Of a stretch of DNA of 64,000 bases, positions 50,944 through 60,943 are shown in pieces (position 1 is the first letter of the stretch; every line of letters begins with the position of its first letter). Under the pieces are notes generated by a model. That model was not told the origin of the DNA. It worked only from the letters and a program-made list of their open reading frames with translations, and searched no databases. Source of the DNA: Eubacterium sp. (lineage in GTDB: Bacteria > Bacillota > Clostridia > Lachnospirales > Lachnospiraceae); contig JAFUVQ010000011.1 of assembly GCA_017477505.1 (NCBI GenBank), forward strand, positions 1 through 64,000, written 5' to 3'. Made by a program: the position numbers and the translations under genes.

Positions 50944-53670
50944 TTACTCTCTGTTCTTAAGCACTTCTGCCGGTGTAAATTTATTCAAACGACTGACAAG
51001 AATTGAGTTTATTACGAAGTATAATAATAGAATTACTATATAAGTTACGATAAAGAAACTTATCGGCGTTTTTACATTTAAGCCACAAGCTACATTTGAA
51101 ATCATAAATGGGAACATCTTATTCATGATTATTTTTGCAAGCGGTAGACATATAAGCGAACCAATTGCAATTATATAGAAGTTACCATCCAGATAGAGTT
51201 TTCTTATCTCCTTACGTCTATAACCAAACACCTTAATAAGTGATATGTTGTAAGCACTTCTGTCTATCATCACTTTCATCATAAGATACATTACAACACA
51301 GAAGATTATAGCCGACGCAAACGATATCACATATATCATCGGCATCATAAGACTCGTAAAGACAGATGAACCCTTTACTATATCCGCTCTTGTGGTGATA
51401 GAATAAACTCTTCCCGGATCAATACTCAGTTCCTTATCGGAAAATACAACATTGTAATAATCTTTGGACTCACCCATCATATCCCTCATAACATCTATAT
51501 CCATAAAGATATAATATCCGGTTGAGTATTCAGTAATATCCTTTACGGAAAATGCGTACTTAAGCTCCTTATCATCATCTGTTACAACGAACTCTTCACC
51601 CTTCTTAAGTCCGAACTTCTCTGCCATAGAAGACGATATGATAACATCTGTCTTGCTGTCTCCCGGCTTCACATCGAAATAAGGATTCTCTTCATCAATA
51701 CCGAGTATAGTAACATCAAAATTAAATCCCATCGCATTCTTCTTGCATGAATAAGCATATGCTTCCTCACCGTCTTCCGGAACATCCTTTTCAGGATATT
51801 TCAGATTATACATGTATTCAAACCTGGTATCTTCTTCATAATCCTTGGCAATATTTGTACAAAGAACAAAACAGTTAACTGCGATCATGAACACAAGCAG
51901 CGATAAAAACATTCCCAGAACAACAGCAAGAGTTGAACGCATTTCCCGAAGCATCTGCCTGATTCTGAAGGCCGATACAAAATTCATTCCTTTAAGGTTT
52001 ACTTTTTTAATACCTTTCTGCTTCGACTCATTTCGAATGAGCGACAGTGCGGTTCTGCTGAGCTTACTTCTTATAACAAGCACATTTACGATCACTGCTA
52101 CGATCGGAGGGACTGCCACAGAATAAATCCATAAATAAAGTGGTATATGGAAGGTAAATACCGGTATTGAAAAATATACATACGAACTTTCTGCAATCAT
52201 CGGAGCCAGTACCCCGGTTGAAGCAGCAAGCGCTCCTATAAGTCCAGCGATAAATGTAACGACAACCGGAAGCGTAATGTAGTGTGTCAAAAGATCATTT
52301 TTCGTAACACCCATAGAATAAAGCGTTCCGATTATGCTGCTTTCACTTTCTATTGAATGTACCACGAATACTGAGATTACATAGGCAAGAAGTATAAAGA
52401 TTACAATTCCTGCGATGATGCCGACCTCTATATCGACAATCTTATCATTCTTGGTTGCGAAGATTCTCGGGTTATCTGCTCTTTTCAGAAACATTGTGAG
52501 ATTCGATAATTCAAAGTCGAAATCCTCCAGTGCATCCTCAACAGATTCATCCATATCAGCAACTCCGTCAGCCATGTCATCCAGACCATCATAGAGTTCT
52601 TCTACACCACCGGTATAATCCGATATACCATCTTTATATTTCTTAAGCTCTACAAGCTGTTTCCTCGTATTCTTAAGCGATAACTTCATAACGGCACTGG
52701 GACTTTCATCTATAAGTCTGTCCAGTTCGCTTTCGAAATTACTCTCTGTAAGTTCGACATCTATCCCATTGCCCTTAAATGCTTTATTTGCCTGCTCCAG
52801 ATAATTATCGAAAAGTTCGGCTGTAGCATCATTTATATCATCATTGTTATCAGACAGCTCATCAAGTCCGTCCCTTACATCCTCGGTCGCATCACGAAGC
52901 TCCTTCACAGCATCACGAAGCTCTTCGGGAATTCCTCCTGTTCTGTCCCAGTACTCCTGAAACAGTTCATCATCTACTTCTGACGAATCAATCTTGATAT
53001 CCTTCAGATATCCCTTCAGATCGGCATCTGTTTTTCCGTTTCCAAGCCTATATGCATAGAGGTATTCCTCAGTCTTCTGCACCTTACCTGAATTCTTAAA
53101 ATCCTGATATGCTTCATCAGTTATAAATGCAAGTCCGAATGTTACCGAATTGCAGGATGTATCTGAAATCTCTTTAAATGGTCCGTCATAGTCTGATACA
53201 ACACCGATTCCCGATACTTTATAAGTCTTTCCTGCCAGGTCAAATGAATCGCCCGTACCAAGCCCGTGCTCTTCGGCATATCTTTTCTCGATTACGATTT
53301 CATTTTTATCTTTAGGTTCTTTACCCTCTATGAAATATATCTTATCAATGGACTTGCGAACCTTGAAGATTCTTACTGTACTTTCATCATCTTTTTTGTA
53401 ATCATAATAAAAATGTTCTTCTATATCGATCCCCATATCAGCGATATGTTTCTTATCATTTTTACTAAGAGGTACAAAAACTTCGAATTCACCATCTTCA
53501 AGATTTGTCTTCTCCGCTAAATCCTCAGTACCCTTCGTCAGCGTCTCCCCGGAACCTACAATCGTGACAACCAGAAAGATTCCCATGGCAATCATCAGTC
53601 CAAGGGCAAAATATCTGAAGAAGTTCTTCTTTAAATCCCTTAAAACTCTTTTTCTAAGTACTTTCTGCAT
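50944..53670 (-). CDS. ABC transporter permease, large FtsX type
   Basis: About 908 residues from the ATG at 53670, one base behind the ATPase stop with GGAGG before it. A basic N-terminus (KVLRKRVLRDLKKNFF), first helix, then a long outer domain containing two hydrophilic repeat stretches (KELRDATEDVRDGLDELSDN and EELYDGLDDMADGVADMDES), a feature of bigger exporters in this group. Then FtsX helices at about 440-560 and three C-terminal ones. Likely drug or peptide efflux under TetR control. Confidence 0.9.
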   Translation of the reverse strand: MQKVLRKRVLRDLKKNFFRYFALGLMIAMGIFLVVTIVGSGETLTKGTEDLAEKTNLEDGEFEVFVPLSKNDKKHIADMGIDIEEHFYYDYKKDDESTVRIFKVRKSIDKIYFIEGKEPKDKNEIVIEKRYAEEHGLGTGDSFDLAGKTYKVSGIGVVSDYDGPFKEISDTSCNSVTFGLAFITDEAYQDFKNSGKVQKTEEYLYAYRLGNGKTDADLKGYLKDIKIDSSEVDDELFQEYWDRTGGIPEELRDAVKELRDATEDVRDGLDELSDNNDDINDATAELFDNYLEQANKAFKGNGIDVELTESNFESELDRLIDESPSAVMKLSLKNTRKQLVELKKYKDGISDYTGGVEELYDGLDDMADGVADMDESVEDALEDFDFELSNLTMFLKRADNPRIFATKNDKIVDIEVGIIAGIVIFILLAYVISVFVVHSIESESSIIGTLYSMGVTKNDLLTHYITLPVVVTFIAGLIGALAASTGVLAPMIAESSYVYFSIPVFTFHIPLYLWIYSVAVPPIVAVIVNVLVIRSKLSRTALSLIRNESKQKGIKKVNLKGMNFVSAFRIRQMLREMRSTLAVVLGMFLSLLVFMIAVNCFVLCTNIAKDYEEDTRFEYMYNLKYPEKDVPEDGEEAYAYSCKKNAMGFNFDVTILGIDEENPYFDVKPGDSKTDVIISSSMAEKFGLKKGEEFVVTDDDKELKYAFSVKDITEYSTGYYIFMDIDVMRDMMGESKDYYNVVFSDKELSIDPGRVYSITTRADIVKGSSVFTSLMMPMIYVISFASAIIFCVVMYLMMKVMIDRSAYNISLIKVFGYRRKEIRKLYLDGNFYIIAIGSLICLPLAKIIMNKMFPFMISNVACGLNVKTPISFFIVTYIVILLLYFVINSILVSRLNKFTPAEVLKNRE

Positions 53671-53671
53671 C

Positions 53672-54373
53672 TTACAGATCCTCCAATTCTGAAGCCGGAA
53701 TCTTATTCTCATTTAAATAATTCTTTGATATTTCTCCATCCTTTATGTAGATGACATGATCTACCATATTCTTGATGGAATTATTGTGTGTAACTATAAG
53801 CATCGTGGTTCCATATTTCCTGTTAATCTCTTCCATAAGAACCAGAATATCTCTTGAAGTCTTTGAATCAAGAGCTCCGGTCGGCTCATCACAGAGAAGA
53901 AGTTTCGGATTTTTTATAAGTGCCCTTGCTATCGCACATCTCTGCTGCTGACCGCCTGAAAGCTGCGATGGGAATTTGTTCTGATGTTCGGTTAGCCCAA
54001 GTACATCCAGAAGCTCATTCATATTCAGAGGATTCTTTGTCAGATATTCGCATACCTGAATATTCTCTCTGACTGTAAGATTAGGAATAAGATTATAGAA
54101 CTGGAAGATAAAACCATGTGTTGCTCTTCTGTAATCGGAAAGCTTCTCTCCCTTTAAACCGACTATTTCCTTTCCGTCTATCATAATGGAACCGCTGTCT
54201 ACCTCGTCCAGTCCGCCTATACAGTTAAGAAGTGTGGATTTACCGGAACCTGATGTTCCCTGGATTACGCACATCTCACCCTTTTCAACTCCTACGGATA
54301 CACCCTTAAGAACCTGTACATAGCTTCCGCCCTCTCCATAACTTTTTTTGATGTTGGATACTTCAACAAACAT
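53672..54373 (-). CDS. ABC transporter ATP-binding protein under TetR control
   Basis: Walker A GTSGSGKST, signature LSGGQQQR, Walker B LLCDEPTGALDS and switch IVTHN, with [17 protein letters not shown] as in the LolD/MacB group. A TetR-type operator lies 35 bases upstream of the start. Forms one transporter with the permease that follows. Confidence 0.95.
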   Translation of the reverse strand: MFVEVSNIKKSYGEGGSYVQVLKGVSVGVEKGEMCVIQGTSGSGKSTLLNCIGGLDEVDSGSIMIDGKEIVGLKGEKLSDYRRATHGFIFQFYNLIPNLTVRENIQVCEYLTKNPLNMNELLDVLGLTEHQNKFPSQLSGGQQQRCAIARALIKNPKLLLCDEPTGALDSKTSRDILVLMEEINRKYGTTMLIVTHNNSIKNMVDHVIYIKDGEISKNYLNENKIPASELEDL

Positions 54374-54407
54374 TTTCTTCCTCCTGTAATATATGCATAT
54401 ATGTTCA

Positions 54408-54422
54408 CATAACAGCGTTATG
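54408..54422. promoter_or_regulatory. TetR-type operator before the ABC operon
   Basis: CATAACAGCGTTATG, arms CATAAC/GTTATG. The core ATAACAGCGTTAT differs at one base from ATAACAGTGTTAT and at two from ATAACACTGTTAT at 55220-55264. Confidence 0.7.
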
Positions 54423-54439
54423 CGAATGTGCTTATAGTT

Positions 54440-54459
54440 GGCTTGGATTTCTCCAAGCC
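54440..54459 (-). terminator. Hairpin behind the TetR gene
   Basis: GGCTTGG and CCAAGCC arms around a six-base loop; the following AACTAT is not T-rich, so termination may be weak. Confidence 0.5.
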
Positions 54460-54511
54460 ATCTTTATCATTTACCATTTATTATTTATTACCATTTATTA
54501 TTTTCTCAATA

Positions 54512-55171
54512 TCACTTACTATTTATAACTCCATACCAGCCACCAATCATATACGCAATCATATTCTTCATCTGCTTCTCGCCTTCTGCAGCATTTTTAC
54601 AATGGGTTGCTATATGTATGAATATATCAATCTGATCATGAGACATCCAGTGAATGATGAACTTATCTTCCTTAGTCAGTTCCTTCTTCGACTTATATCC
54701 TTTCATCGCAATATACATTTGCGTGTAATGTGTTTCCACTTTATCTACCATTATGTCCGGCAGATTTTCGTAGCAGGACCCCTGAGCCTTTGTAAGCAAA
54801 AGTCCGATTACATCTTTATGCTTAAAAAGATAACGAATCACTTCCCGGGCTATGGCCATATCATCATCAAAGCCCTGAGCCTCTGCCAAAGCAGCAATAC
54901 TTATCTCACTGTCACTGTCTGCCAGCGCTTTAGTTGCTGTTGCCTCTTCCATAAAATGACCGACTATTATTTTGTTAAGCCCCATAAGCGTTTCAGCAAC
55001 AAGATTCCCAAACAGATCCTCCTTGTCCTTAAAGAAGAAATACAGTGCTCCTGTTGTAACGCCGGCTTCCTTACAAATATTCCTGATAGAAGCCTTCATA
55101 TAGCCCTTTTCGGAAAACTCCTTCATCGCACATTCAAGAAGTTTCTTTTTGGTTTCTTTCTCATTTTCCAT
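54512..55171 (-). CDS. TetR/AcrR-family repressor
   Basis: About 219 residues from the ATG at 55171 (a longer frame from 55201 is possible). The N-terminal HTH reads CAMKEFSEKGYMKASIRNIC and VTTGALYFFFKDKEDLFGNL, nearly the family consensus (ALYxyFxxKExL). The C-terminal ligand domain has no clear relative. Operators at its own promoter and before the neighbouring ABC genes suggest that it represses both until a ligand, perhaps an exported drug, binds. Confidence 0.9.
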   Translation of the reverse strand: MENEKETKKKLLECAMKEFSEKGYMKASIRNICKEAGVTTGALYFFFKDKEDLFGNLVAETLMGLNKIIVGHFMEEATATKALADSDSEISIAALAEAQGFDDDMAIAREVIRYLFKHKDVIGLLLTKAQGSCYENLPDIMVDKVETHYTQMYIAMKGYKSKKELTKEDKFIIHWMSHDQIDIFIHIATHCKNAAEGEKQMKNMIAYMIGGWYGVINSK

Positions 55172-55219
55172 AATCTGCACCCAAAATATATTAAAATACA
55201 AATGAATGGTCTAAATCAG

Positions 55220-55272
55220 ATAACACTGTTATGTGCCTCTGCATTATATACATAACAGTGTTATCTTGTCAA
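55220..55272 (-). promoter_or_regulatory. TetR promoter with two operators
   Basis: TTGACA (55272-55267), 18 bases, TATAAT (55248-55243). ATAACACTGTTAT between -35 and -10 (55252-55264 on the minus strand) and ATAACAGTGTTAT just after the -10 (55220-55232) are almost perfect palindromes. Confidence 0.8.
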
Positions 55273-55345
55273 CCCTATTCTTTTTACTTTTAAGAGTCAA
55301 GAAACCATTCAAGATTTTGTCAAGATATTGTCAATATTCAAAATC

Positions 55346-56041
55346 TTAATTTATCTGCTTTATCTTGAGTGTTTTAAGATACTCCTTCTGCTCCGGTGTT
55401 ATACGATAACTTTCCACGGATTTTTGAATAGCTTTATTATGAGTCCATTTATCCAGTTTCTTTTCTTCGATAAACGGAAGAATCGAATCGTACTGTTTAG
55501 CGAGAGCCGTAGCAAAATACCACGCTATCATCATATTTATGTAGTACTCATCCGAACGAACCTTCGCTACCATTTCCGGATACTTTATGTCAAAATCCTC
55601 ATCAAGAAAATGTTCCATCAGCATCCTGATAGCGAATCGTACTGTATAGGTTTCCTTTGATTTGATCCATTTCTTTATCTGCTTTAAAAGCTCAGGGCGG
55701 TGATTCTTAAAAACCTTAGGAGAAAGCTGGTCACATGTTGCCCAGTTATCCACATATGGTAAGAACTTATCAACCTCTTCCATACATTTATCATAATCTT
55801 TAATACCAGATATAATAAAAGCGTGCAGCTGATATTCATCAAAGAATTCATGGGGAAGAATCTCAAGGAATTCCTCTATATCTTCCCTTTTAAGCAGTTC
55901 CTTTGCATACTTTCTGAGTTCAGGAGTCCTGACACCTATCATATCATCCACAGTTTTAGGCGGGATAAGCTTTCCTTGAAAGTCTCTGTATTTTAAATCC
56001 TGCTTTTTATAAAGTTCACTTAATATCTCATCACGAAGCAT
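55346..56041 (-). CDS. DNA alkylation repair protein, AlkD-like
   Basis: 231 residues built of HEAT-like helices: DMIGVRTPELRKYAKELL, FFDEYQLHAFIISGI, YVDNWATCDQLSPKVFKNHR and RMLMEHFLDEDFD. The DNWATCD and MMIAWYFATAL segments are hallmarks of COG4912 glycosylases, which remove bulky or alkylated bases. A cytosolic enzyme. Single gene. Confidence 0.9.
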   Translation of the reverse strand: MLRDEILSELYKKQDLKYRDFQGKLIPPKTVDDMIGVRTPELRKYAKELLKREDIEEFLEILPHEFFDEYQLHAFIISGIKDYDKCMEEVDKFLPYVDNWATCDQLSPKVFKNHRPELLKQIKKWIKSKETYTVRFAIRMLMEHFLDEDFDIKYPEMVAKVRSDEYYINMMIAWYFATALAKQYDSILPFIEEKKLDKWTHNKAIQKSVESYRITPEQKEYLKTLKIKQIN

Positions 56042-56090
56042 CTTTTATATTTCCCCCTCAATTTACCAGCTTAAAATATCTTATCGTTCA

Positions 56091-56969
56091 TCAAAATTCA
56101 AACAAACTCATCTGATGATATTTCTCCGGCAGCTCATTCATATATTTAAAACATTCATACGGATTTGAAATCATCCCGTTCTCATTACATATTCTGCGTA
56201 ATATACCCTGCAATACCTTCGCATTCGGACTCGGAAGTTCATACGCATTCCCATATCTCTCTATGTATCTCTGCTTCATCCCCGGAAAATGTTTATCCAG
56301 CGCAGCATAGTAATATTCTCTGTCACCTTCACGAAGTGTCAGTCCCATTCCGAAATCAATGATACCCTTTACACCCACACGAGCGCATTCCTTAAGGATG
56401 ATCGTAACATTTTCTTCTGTATCATTTATAAACGGCAGAATCGGAGTTATCCATACAATCGTAGGAATACCTCTTTTCTGCATTTCTTCCAGAACCTCTA
56501 TACGCCTCTTCGTGTTACAGACATTAGGTTCCAGAATCCGGCACAGGTCATCATCATAGGTGGTAAGAGTCATCTGAACTACACACTTTGTGGACTTATT
56601 AATCTCATCAAGCAGATCAATATCACGCAATATCATGTCAGATTTAGTCTGAATAGAAATACCAAATCCATACTTTTTTATTATTTCAAGGCACTTTCTT
56701 GTAAGCCCCAGGGTTTCTTCACAATGCAAATAGGGATCAGACATGGCGCCTGTCCCTATCATACACTTCTTCCTTTTTGATTTGAGTGTCTTCTCCAAAA
56801 GCCCCGGTGCATTCTGTTTTACTTCAATATCCTCAAAAGGATGCTTGAATTGATAACATTTGCTCCGGCTGTCACAATATATACATCCGTGGCTGCACCC
56901 ACGATATATATTCATCCCATGCATACCGTTATTACTTGTAAGAATTCCTTTTGCATCAACAAAATGCAT
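56091..56969 (-). CDS. Radical SAM protein, spore-photoproduct-lyase/Rv2578c-like
   Basis: 292 residues from the ATG at 56969 with GGGAG before it. The cluster motif is GCSHGCIYCDS (CxxxCxxC), after MHGMNIYR. Later GTGAMSDPYLHCEETLGLT and ISIQTKSDMILRDIDLL match the COG1533 group of radical SAM enzymes; substrate unknown. Ends with QMSLFEF. Begins 43 bases after the solute-binding protein gene, but probably not functionally linked. Confidence 0.85.
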   Translation of the reverse strand: MHFVDAKGILTSNNGMHGMNIYRGCSHGCIYCDSRSKCYQFKHPFEDIEVKQNAPGLLEKTLKSKRKKCMIGTGAMSDPYLHCEETLGLTRKCLEIIKKYGFGISIQTKSDMILRDIDLLDEINKSTKCVVQMTLTTYDDDLCRILEPNVCNTKRRIEVLEEMQKRGIPTIVWITPILPFINDTEENVTIILKECARVGVKGIIDFGMGLTLREGDREYYYAALDKHFPGMKQRYIERYGNAYELPSPNAKVLQGILRRICNENGMISNPYECFKYMNELPEKYHQMSLFEF

Positions 56970-57012
56970 GTATGCTCTCCCTCGTATCCTTGACCTTCTG
57001 TAAGACAACTGA

Positions 57013-58308
57013 TTATTTTTCAAATGTACCGAAGCCGTCAACCGCCTCATTTACGGTCATAGTACCTGTACCAACCCCATAATCTGCCTGTCTAAACTGT
57101 ATGACTGCGTCTTCGGTCAAACCGAATTCCTCCGGCGAAAGAATTCTGGATTCAGGAATATCACCAAATGCAGCATACATGCTGTTAAATGAAAGGTCCT
57201 TTGTCGGTGACATGAGTCCTTTCTTCTGTGCCATATTGTTCAGCTCCTCTGAGTTGATCAGGAATCTCATAAACTCATTGGCCATATCCAGATTCTTACT
57301 GTCTTTGTTGACAGAGAACTGCAGATTCGGCATATCCAGGAAATTTGCCCCTTCATCTGACATTGGAATCGGAACAAATGTATATTTAAATGGATTTGCT
57401 ATAAATGCTTCTGAACGACTCTCACGTTTCTCAGTTCCGGAAACTGTATCACCGGAAGCGGTCATCATGGGAACATCGCCTTCAAAAAATCTCATGATTA
57501 CTGCATCATAGTTATTTTCTATTTCTGCACAGGCATCGAGATTCAACTGACATTCATCCACAAACTGCTTAGTCTTTTCAAGAGTAGGTCTCATATATTC
57601 GCCGGCTGATGAATCAAGCGCATTGAGTTTTTTGACAGCCTCCGCATCAGAAGCTACCGTTCCGCAGAAGAAAGGATAACTGATCAGAGTGAATATCGAT
57701 GTTGTCTCCTCATTTGAAAAACCCATCAAAGGATTCTCATAGCCCTTTTCTTTGAATGCCCCACACACTGATACCAGTTCTTTATAAGTCTTAGGAATGC
57801 TAAGACCTTCTTTCTCAAAAAGAGTATTATTAACAAGCATTCCATAGGTATTTGCGAAAACGGGAACCATAGGAAGTTTACCATCGTCGGTATTCAAAAT
57901 GATATTGCTGCGTATACAATCCAGATTGAACCCCAGTGCCGGGTCTGCCAGGTTCTCTGCATGATCGATGGATGATTGATATTGTTCACGGCCATACATC
58001 CAGGAGTAATTGACATAGATATCAGGTGCATCATTTCCGTCAAGAACTGTACCGATCATGTTGTTATAGTCATCAACCTTCGTGAACTTCAGTTCCACAT
58101 TGGGATAATAATCATTGAAGCGGTCAAATTCAGCCTCAAGTGCCTCGAAGTTATCATAACCTCCTGCAACATTGATATTACAACTGATGGAAGTATCCAG
58201 AGACGGCTTAAATCCTTCTTCAACTGTCACTTCCTGCTTCCCGGTTCCACATGCGGAAAGTCCTAAAACCATCATCATTGATAAAAACAGGCTTGCTTTT
58301 CTTTTCAT
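57013..58308 (-). CDS. Lipoprotein extracellular solute-binding protein
   Basis: 431 residues with a lipobox at LGLSACG (Cys20) after a basic signal peptide. Family 1 solute-binding fold: FEALEAEFDRFNDYYPNVEL, DAPDIYVNYSWMYG and PMSDEGANFLDMPNLQFSVN. Such proteins normally feed sugar ABC importers, but none is encoded nearby. Its start overlaps the stop of the upstream hybrid histidine kinase (ATGA, four bases), so the pair are translated together. It may present a ligand to the kinase or to an unlinked importer. Confidence 0.9.
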   Translation of the reverse strand: MKRKASLFLSMMMVLGLSACGTGKQEVTVEEGFKPSLDTSISCNINVAGGYDNFEALEAEFDRFNDYYPNVELKFTKVDDYNNMIGTVLDGNDAPDIYVNYSWMYGREQYQSSIDHAENLADPALGFNLDCIRSNIILNTDDGKLPMVPVFANTYGMLVNNTLFEKEGLSIPKTYKELVSVCGAFKEKGYENPLMGFSNEETTSIFTLISYPFFCGTVASDAEAVKKLNALDSSAGEYMRPTLEKTKQFVDECQLNLDACAEIENNYDAVIMRFFEGDVPMMTASGDTVSGTEKRESRSEAFIANPFKYTFVPIPMSDEGANFLDMPNLQFSVNKDSKNLDMANEFMRFLINSEELNNMAQKKGLMSPTKDLSFNSMYAAFGDIPESRILSPEEFGLTEDAVIQFRQADYGVGTGTMTVNEAVDGFGTFEK

Positions 58309-60845
58309 GATTGTTTTCTCTCTTCCTTTATTCTTCGAATTTCCTTTATGACTAATTTGATATCTATAGGTTTAGCAATATGCCCATTCATTCCTGCATT
58401 CAGACATTCCATAACATTTTCTGAAAATGCATCTGCAGTTATGGCAACGATTGGAATGGAAGATGTCCAGGAATCATCTAGCTTACGTATAGCTCTGGTT
58501 GCATCGAGTCCATTCATTTCCGGCATCTGCACATCCATAAAGATCAACTGGTAGCTGTCCTTCTTTGCAGCGCGTATCATATCCACACAGATCCGTCCGT
58601 TTTCCGCACGGTCGGTACTGATTCCGAACATAGAAAGCATAGTAGAGATTATCTCCCAATTGATATCATTATCCTCTGCTATGAGTATGCTCATACCATT
58701 CAGATCAGAATAATCATCCTCCGGCTCCGAGGATTTCGCCTCTTTTCCGATAAGACTATTGATTTTATCATACAATGTTGAGCGGAATAATGGTTTGCTG
58801 ACAAAACCGGTTGCCCCTGCTTCTTTTGCTTTTTCCTCAATATCTGACCAGTCATATGCGGAAATAAGCAAAATAGGGATATCAGCGTCTACCCTGCTAC
58901 GTATCCGTCTGATAGTCTCAAGGCCATCAATTTCAGGCATTTTCCAATCTACGATAACAATATCGTAATCTTTTCCGGAAGCGTGTTTCTTCTCGATCAT
59001 ATCGAGTGCTGCCGTTCCGCTTTGAGCACGGTCGGTAGCTGCTCCAAGAGACTCAAGGGAATCCACAGCCGTCTCAAGCATTATTTCATCATCATCTACA
59101 ATCAGAACATCAACCGCTTCAAGCCTCATATCTTCCAGCTGCTTTTCGGCCGCAGGTATATCCAACACAACAGTGAAAGTGGTTCCCTTTCCCTGTTCAC
59201 TCTGACATTCAATACTTCCTCCCATCAGTTCAACCATCTGCTTCGTAATAGCAAGTCCGAGGCCGGTTCCCTGAACACTGTTAACGCGGCTGTCTACCTG
59301 TCTGGAGAAAGGCTGATACATGGTCTCGATGAATTCCTCACTCATTCCTATACCCGTATCTGCCACAACATATACAAGCCTTACACAGTCGGGTACAGGA
59401 CTTTTTTCTTCGCGTAAATCTACGCCTACCCGTCCTCCGGGTTCAGTATACTTGATGGCATTGGAGAGAATATTGATATAAATCTGGTTCAGACGAAGCT
59501 GATCGGAATATAAGTATTCTTTTTCCATCCGGTTGATATAAAAACTGAATTCAAGATTCTTTTCCTTAATCATCGGCTGTGAAATATTTACAAGATTTTC
59601 AACCGTTTCCACAATTGAAAATGTAAGAGGGCTCAGCTTCAGTCTTCCGCTCTCCACCTTCGATATATCCAGAATGTCGTTGATCAGTGTAAGCAAATGA
59701 TTGCTGGCAAGACTGATCCTCCTGAGGCTCTCTCCCGTTGATTCCACATCTCCAAGATTTTTTTCGGCAATGGTTGTAAGACCTATAATGGCATTCATCG
59801 GAGTACGTATATCGTGAGACATGGTTGAGAGGAAATCCGTCTTTGCCTTATTTGCAGATTCTGCCTCTATAGCCGCAACCTGAAGTCGTTTATTCAGGAA
59901 AAGCATATAGAAGATATCGATGAGAAAAAGTATCAGCAATCCGGCCGAAACTGCGCCTATCAGCAGCCAGTTTTCTTTATCCACATGAAGATCCTCTGCC
60001 GGAACAAATCCCAGCATTGCCCATCCACTGGTGGCGTCCACAGGTGCATATGCAAGTATAGATTCCCTGTTATGAGAATTAAGCATTGAAATAGAGCCAG
60101 TCGATGTGGTAATTCTTTCAGCCAATTGTTTTGATAATCCGGGATCAGTTGTATTGTAAGAATTATAGAACTCAAAAAAGTTGGAATTTTTAAAACTGGA
60201 GCCCTTGAGGATATAATCACCATTGGAATCAATCATGGACAGCTCGGCATTCGCAAATTCAGTCTGGGGAAAAACCCATTTCTGTTCAAGTTCCGAGATA
60301 GGTACTATCCTCATCAGAATCGCATCCTTGGAGGTTTTACTCTCCTGATCAAACAGGGTAATAATATTACAGAAAGCCAGTGACTGCTCTCCGTTCATGG
60401 GGTTGGTGTATGCACGTGTTATGTTGATGGACTTCCCGATTTCATCATCCAAATTCATATTATTCAGAATACCCACCCGACTATAGGAAACTGCATAGTC
60501 GTCCGTCGTTCCCTGTTTAGCTCTCGTGGAAAGACCTGTACGGGTATCAAGGAAAACCAGATGCGCAGAAGTATTCGAAAGTACATGTGAGTTACGGATA
60601 TACGCAGCTGCTTCTTCCATGGTCATGTTAGTATTATTGATATAACGAGCCCACACATCACAGATTCTCTGCTCACCTTCCAGGTAATTCTCCGTGACCC
60701 GTTCCATTGCAACAATTGTATTTTCAAAGTGTTCTATCTGTTTTTGATTGTAATCCCGACTGGTAAACCGGGAGTAGAGATCAACGAATATCAATATGGC
60801 GGCCATAATGACAACGTTGACAATTATAATAAAACTCTTCTTCAT
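58305..60845 (-). CDS. Hybrid sensor histidine kinase with two receiver domains
   Basis: 846 residues from the ATG at 60845. N-terminal helix (SFIIIVNVVIMAAILIFVDL), outer Cache-like domain to about 290, second helix, HisKA with STMSHDIRTPMNAIIGLT (His about 344), HATPase with NILSNAIKYTEP and GTGLGLAITKQM, then receiver 1 (VDVLIVDDDE, phospho-Asp in VIVDWKMPE) and receiver 2 (ILIAEDNDIN, FMDVQMPE). No HPt or DNA-binding domain is present. The overlapping solute-binding protein may be the ligand sensor. Output partner unknown. Confidence 0.9.
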   Translation of the reverse strand: MKKSFIIIVNVVIMAAILIFVDLYSRFTSRDYNQKQIEHFENTIVAMERVTENYLEGEQRICDVWARYINNTNMTMEEAAAYIRNSHVLSNTSAHLVFLDTRTGLSTRAKQGTTDDYAVSYSRVGILNNMNLDDEIGKSINITRAYTNPMNGEQSLAFCNIITLFDQESKTSKDAILMRIVPISELEQKWVFPQTEFANAELSMIDSNGDYILKGSSFKNSNFFEFYNSYNTTDPGLSKQLAERITTSTGSISMLNSHNRESILAYAPVDATSGWAMLGFVPAEDLHVDKENWLLIGAVSAGLLILFLIDIFYMLFLNKRLQVAAIEAESANKAKTDFLSTMSHDIRTPMNAIIGLTTIAEKNLGDVESTGESLRRISLASNHLLTLINDILDISKVESGRLKLSPLTFSIVETVENLVNISQPMIKEKNLEFSFYINRMEKEYLYSDQLRLNQIYINILSNAIKYTEPGGRVGVDLREEKSPVPDCVRLVYVVADTGIGMSEEFIETMYQPFSRQVDSRVNSVQGTGLGLAITKQMVELMGGSIECQSEQGKGTTFTVVLDIPAAEKQLEDMRLEAVDVLIVDDDEIMLETAVDSLESLGAATDRAQSGTAALDMIEKKHASGKDYDIVIVDWKMPEIDGLETIRRIRSRVDADIPILLISAYDWSDIEEKAKEAGATGFVSKPLFRSTLYDKINSLIGKEAKSSEPEDDYSDLNGMSILIAEDNDINWEIISTMLSMFGISTDRAENGRICVDMIRAAKKDSYQLIFMDVQMPEMNGLDATRAIRKLDDSWTSSIPIVAITADAFSENVMECLNAGMNGHIAKPIDIKLVIKEIRRIKEERKQS

Positions 60846-60869
60846 GAAATCCAACCTTTACTATATAAT

Positions 60870-60915
60870 AAAGTCCAAAACCTGTTATTATATTAACACA
60901 AGTTTCGGACTCTTT
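60870..60915 (-). terminator. Terminator-like hairpin behind the GNAT gene
   Basis: AGTCCGAAAC and GTTTTGGACT arms with mismatches and a long loop, followed by TTTATTATA; weak. Confidence 0.45.
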
Positions 60916-60943
60916 TCCATTTATATATTATTTTCTCAATCAA

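Noticed and set aside
54428..55255. Plus-strand frame of 275 codons
   Set aside because: Lies opposite the TetR gene and across its promoter and operators; composition (His, Phe, Ile rich) is typical of an antisense shadow and no family is recognisable.
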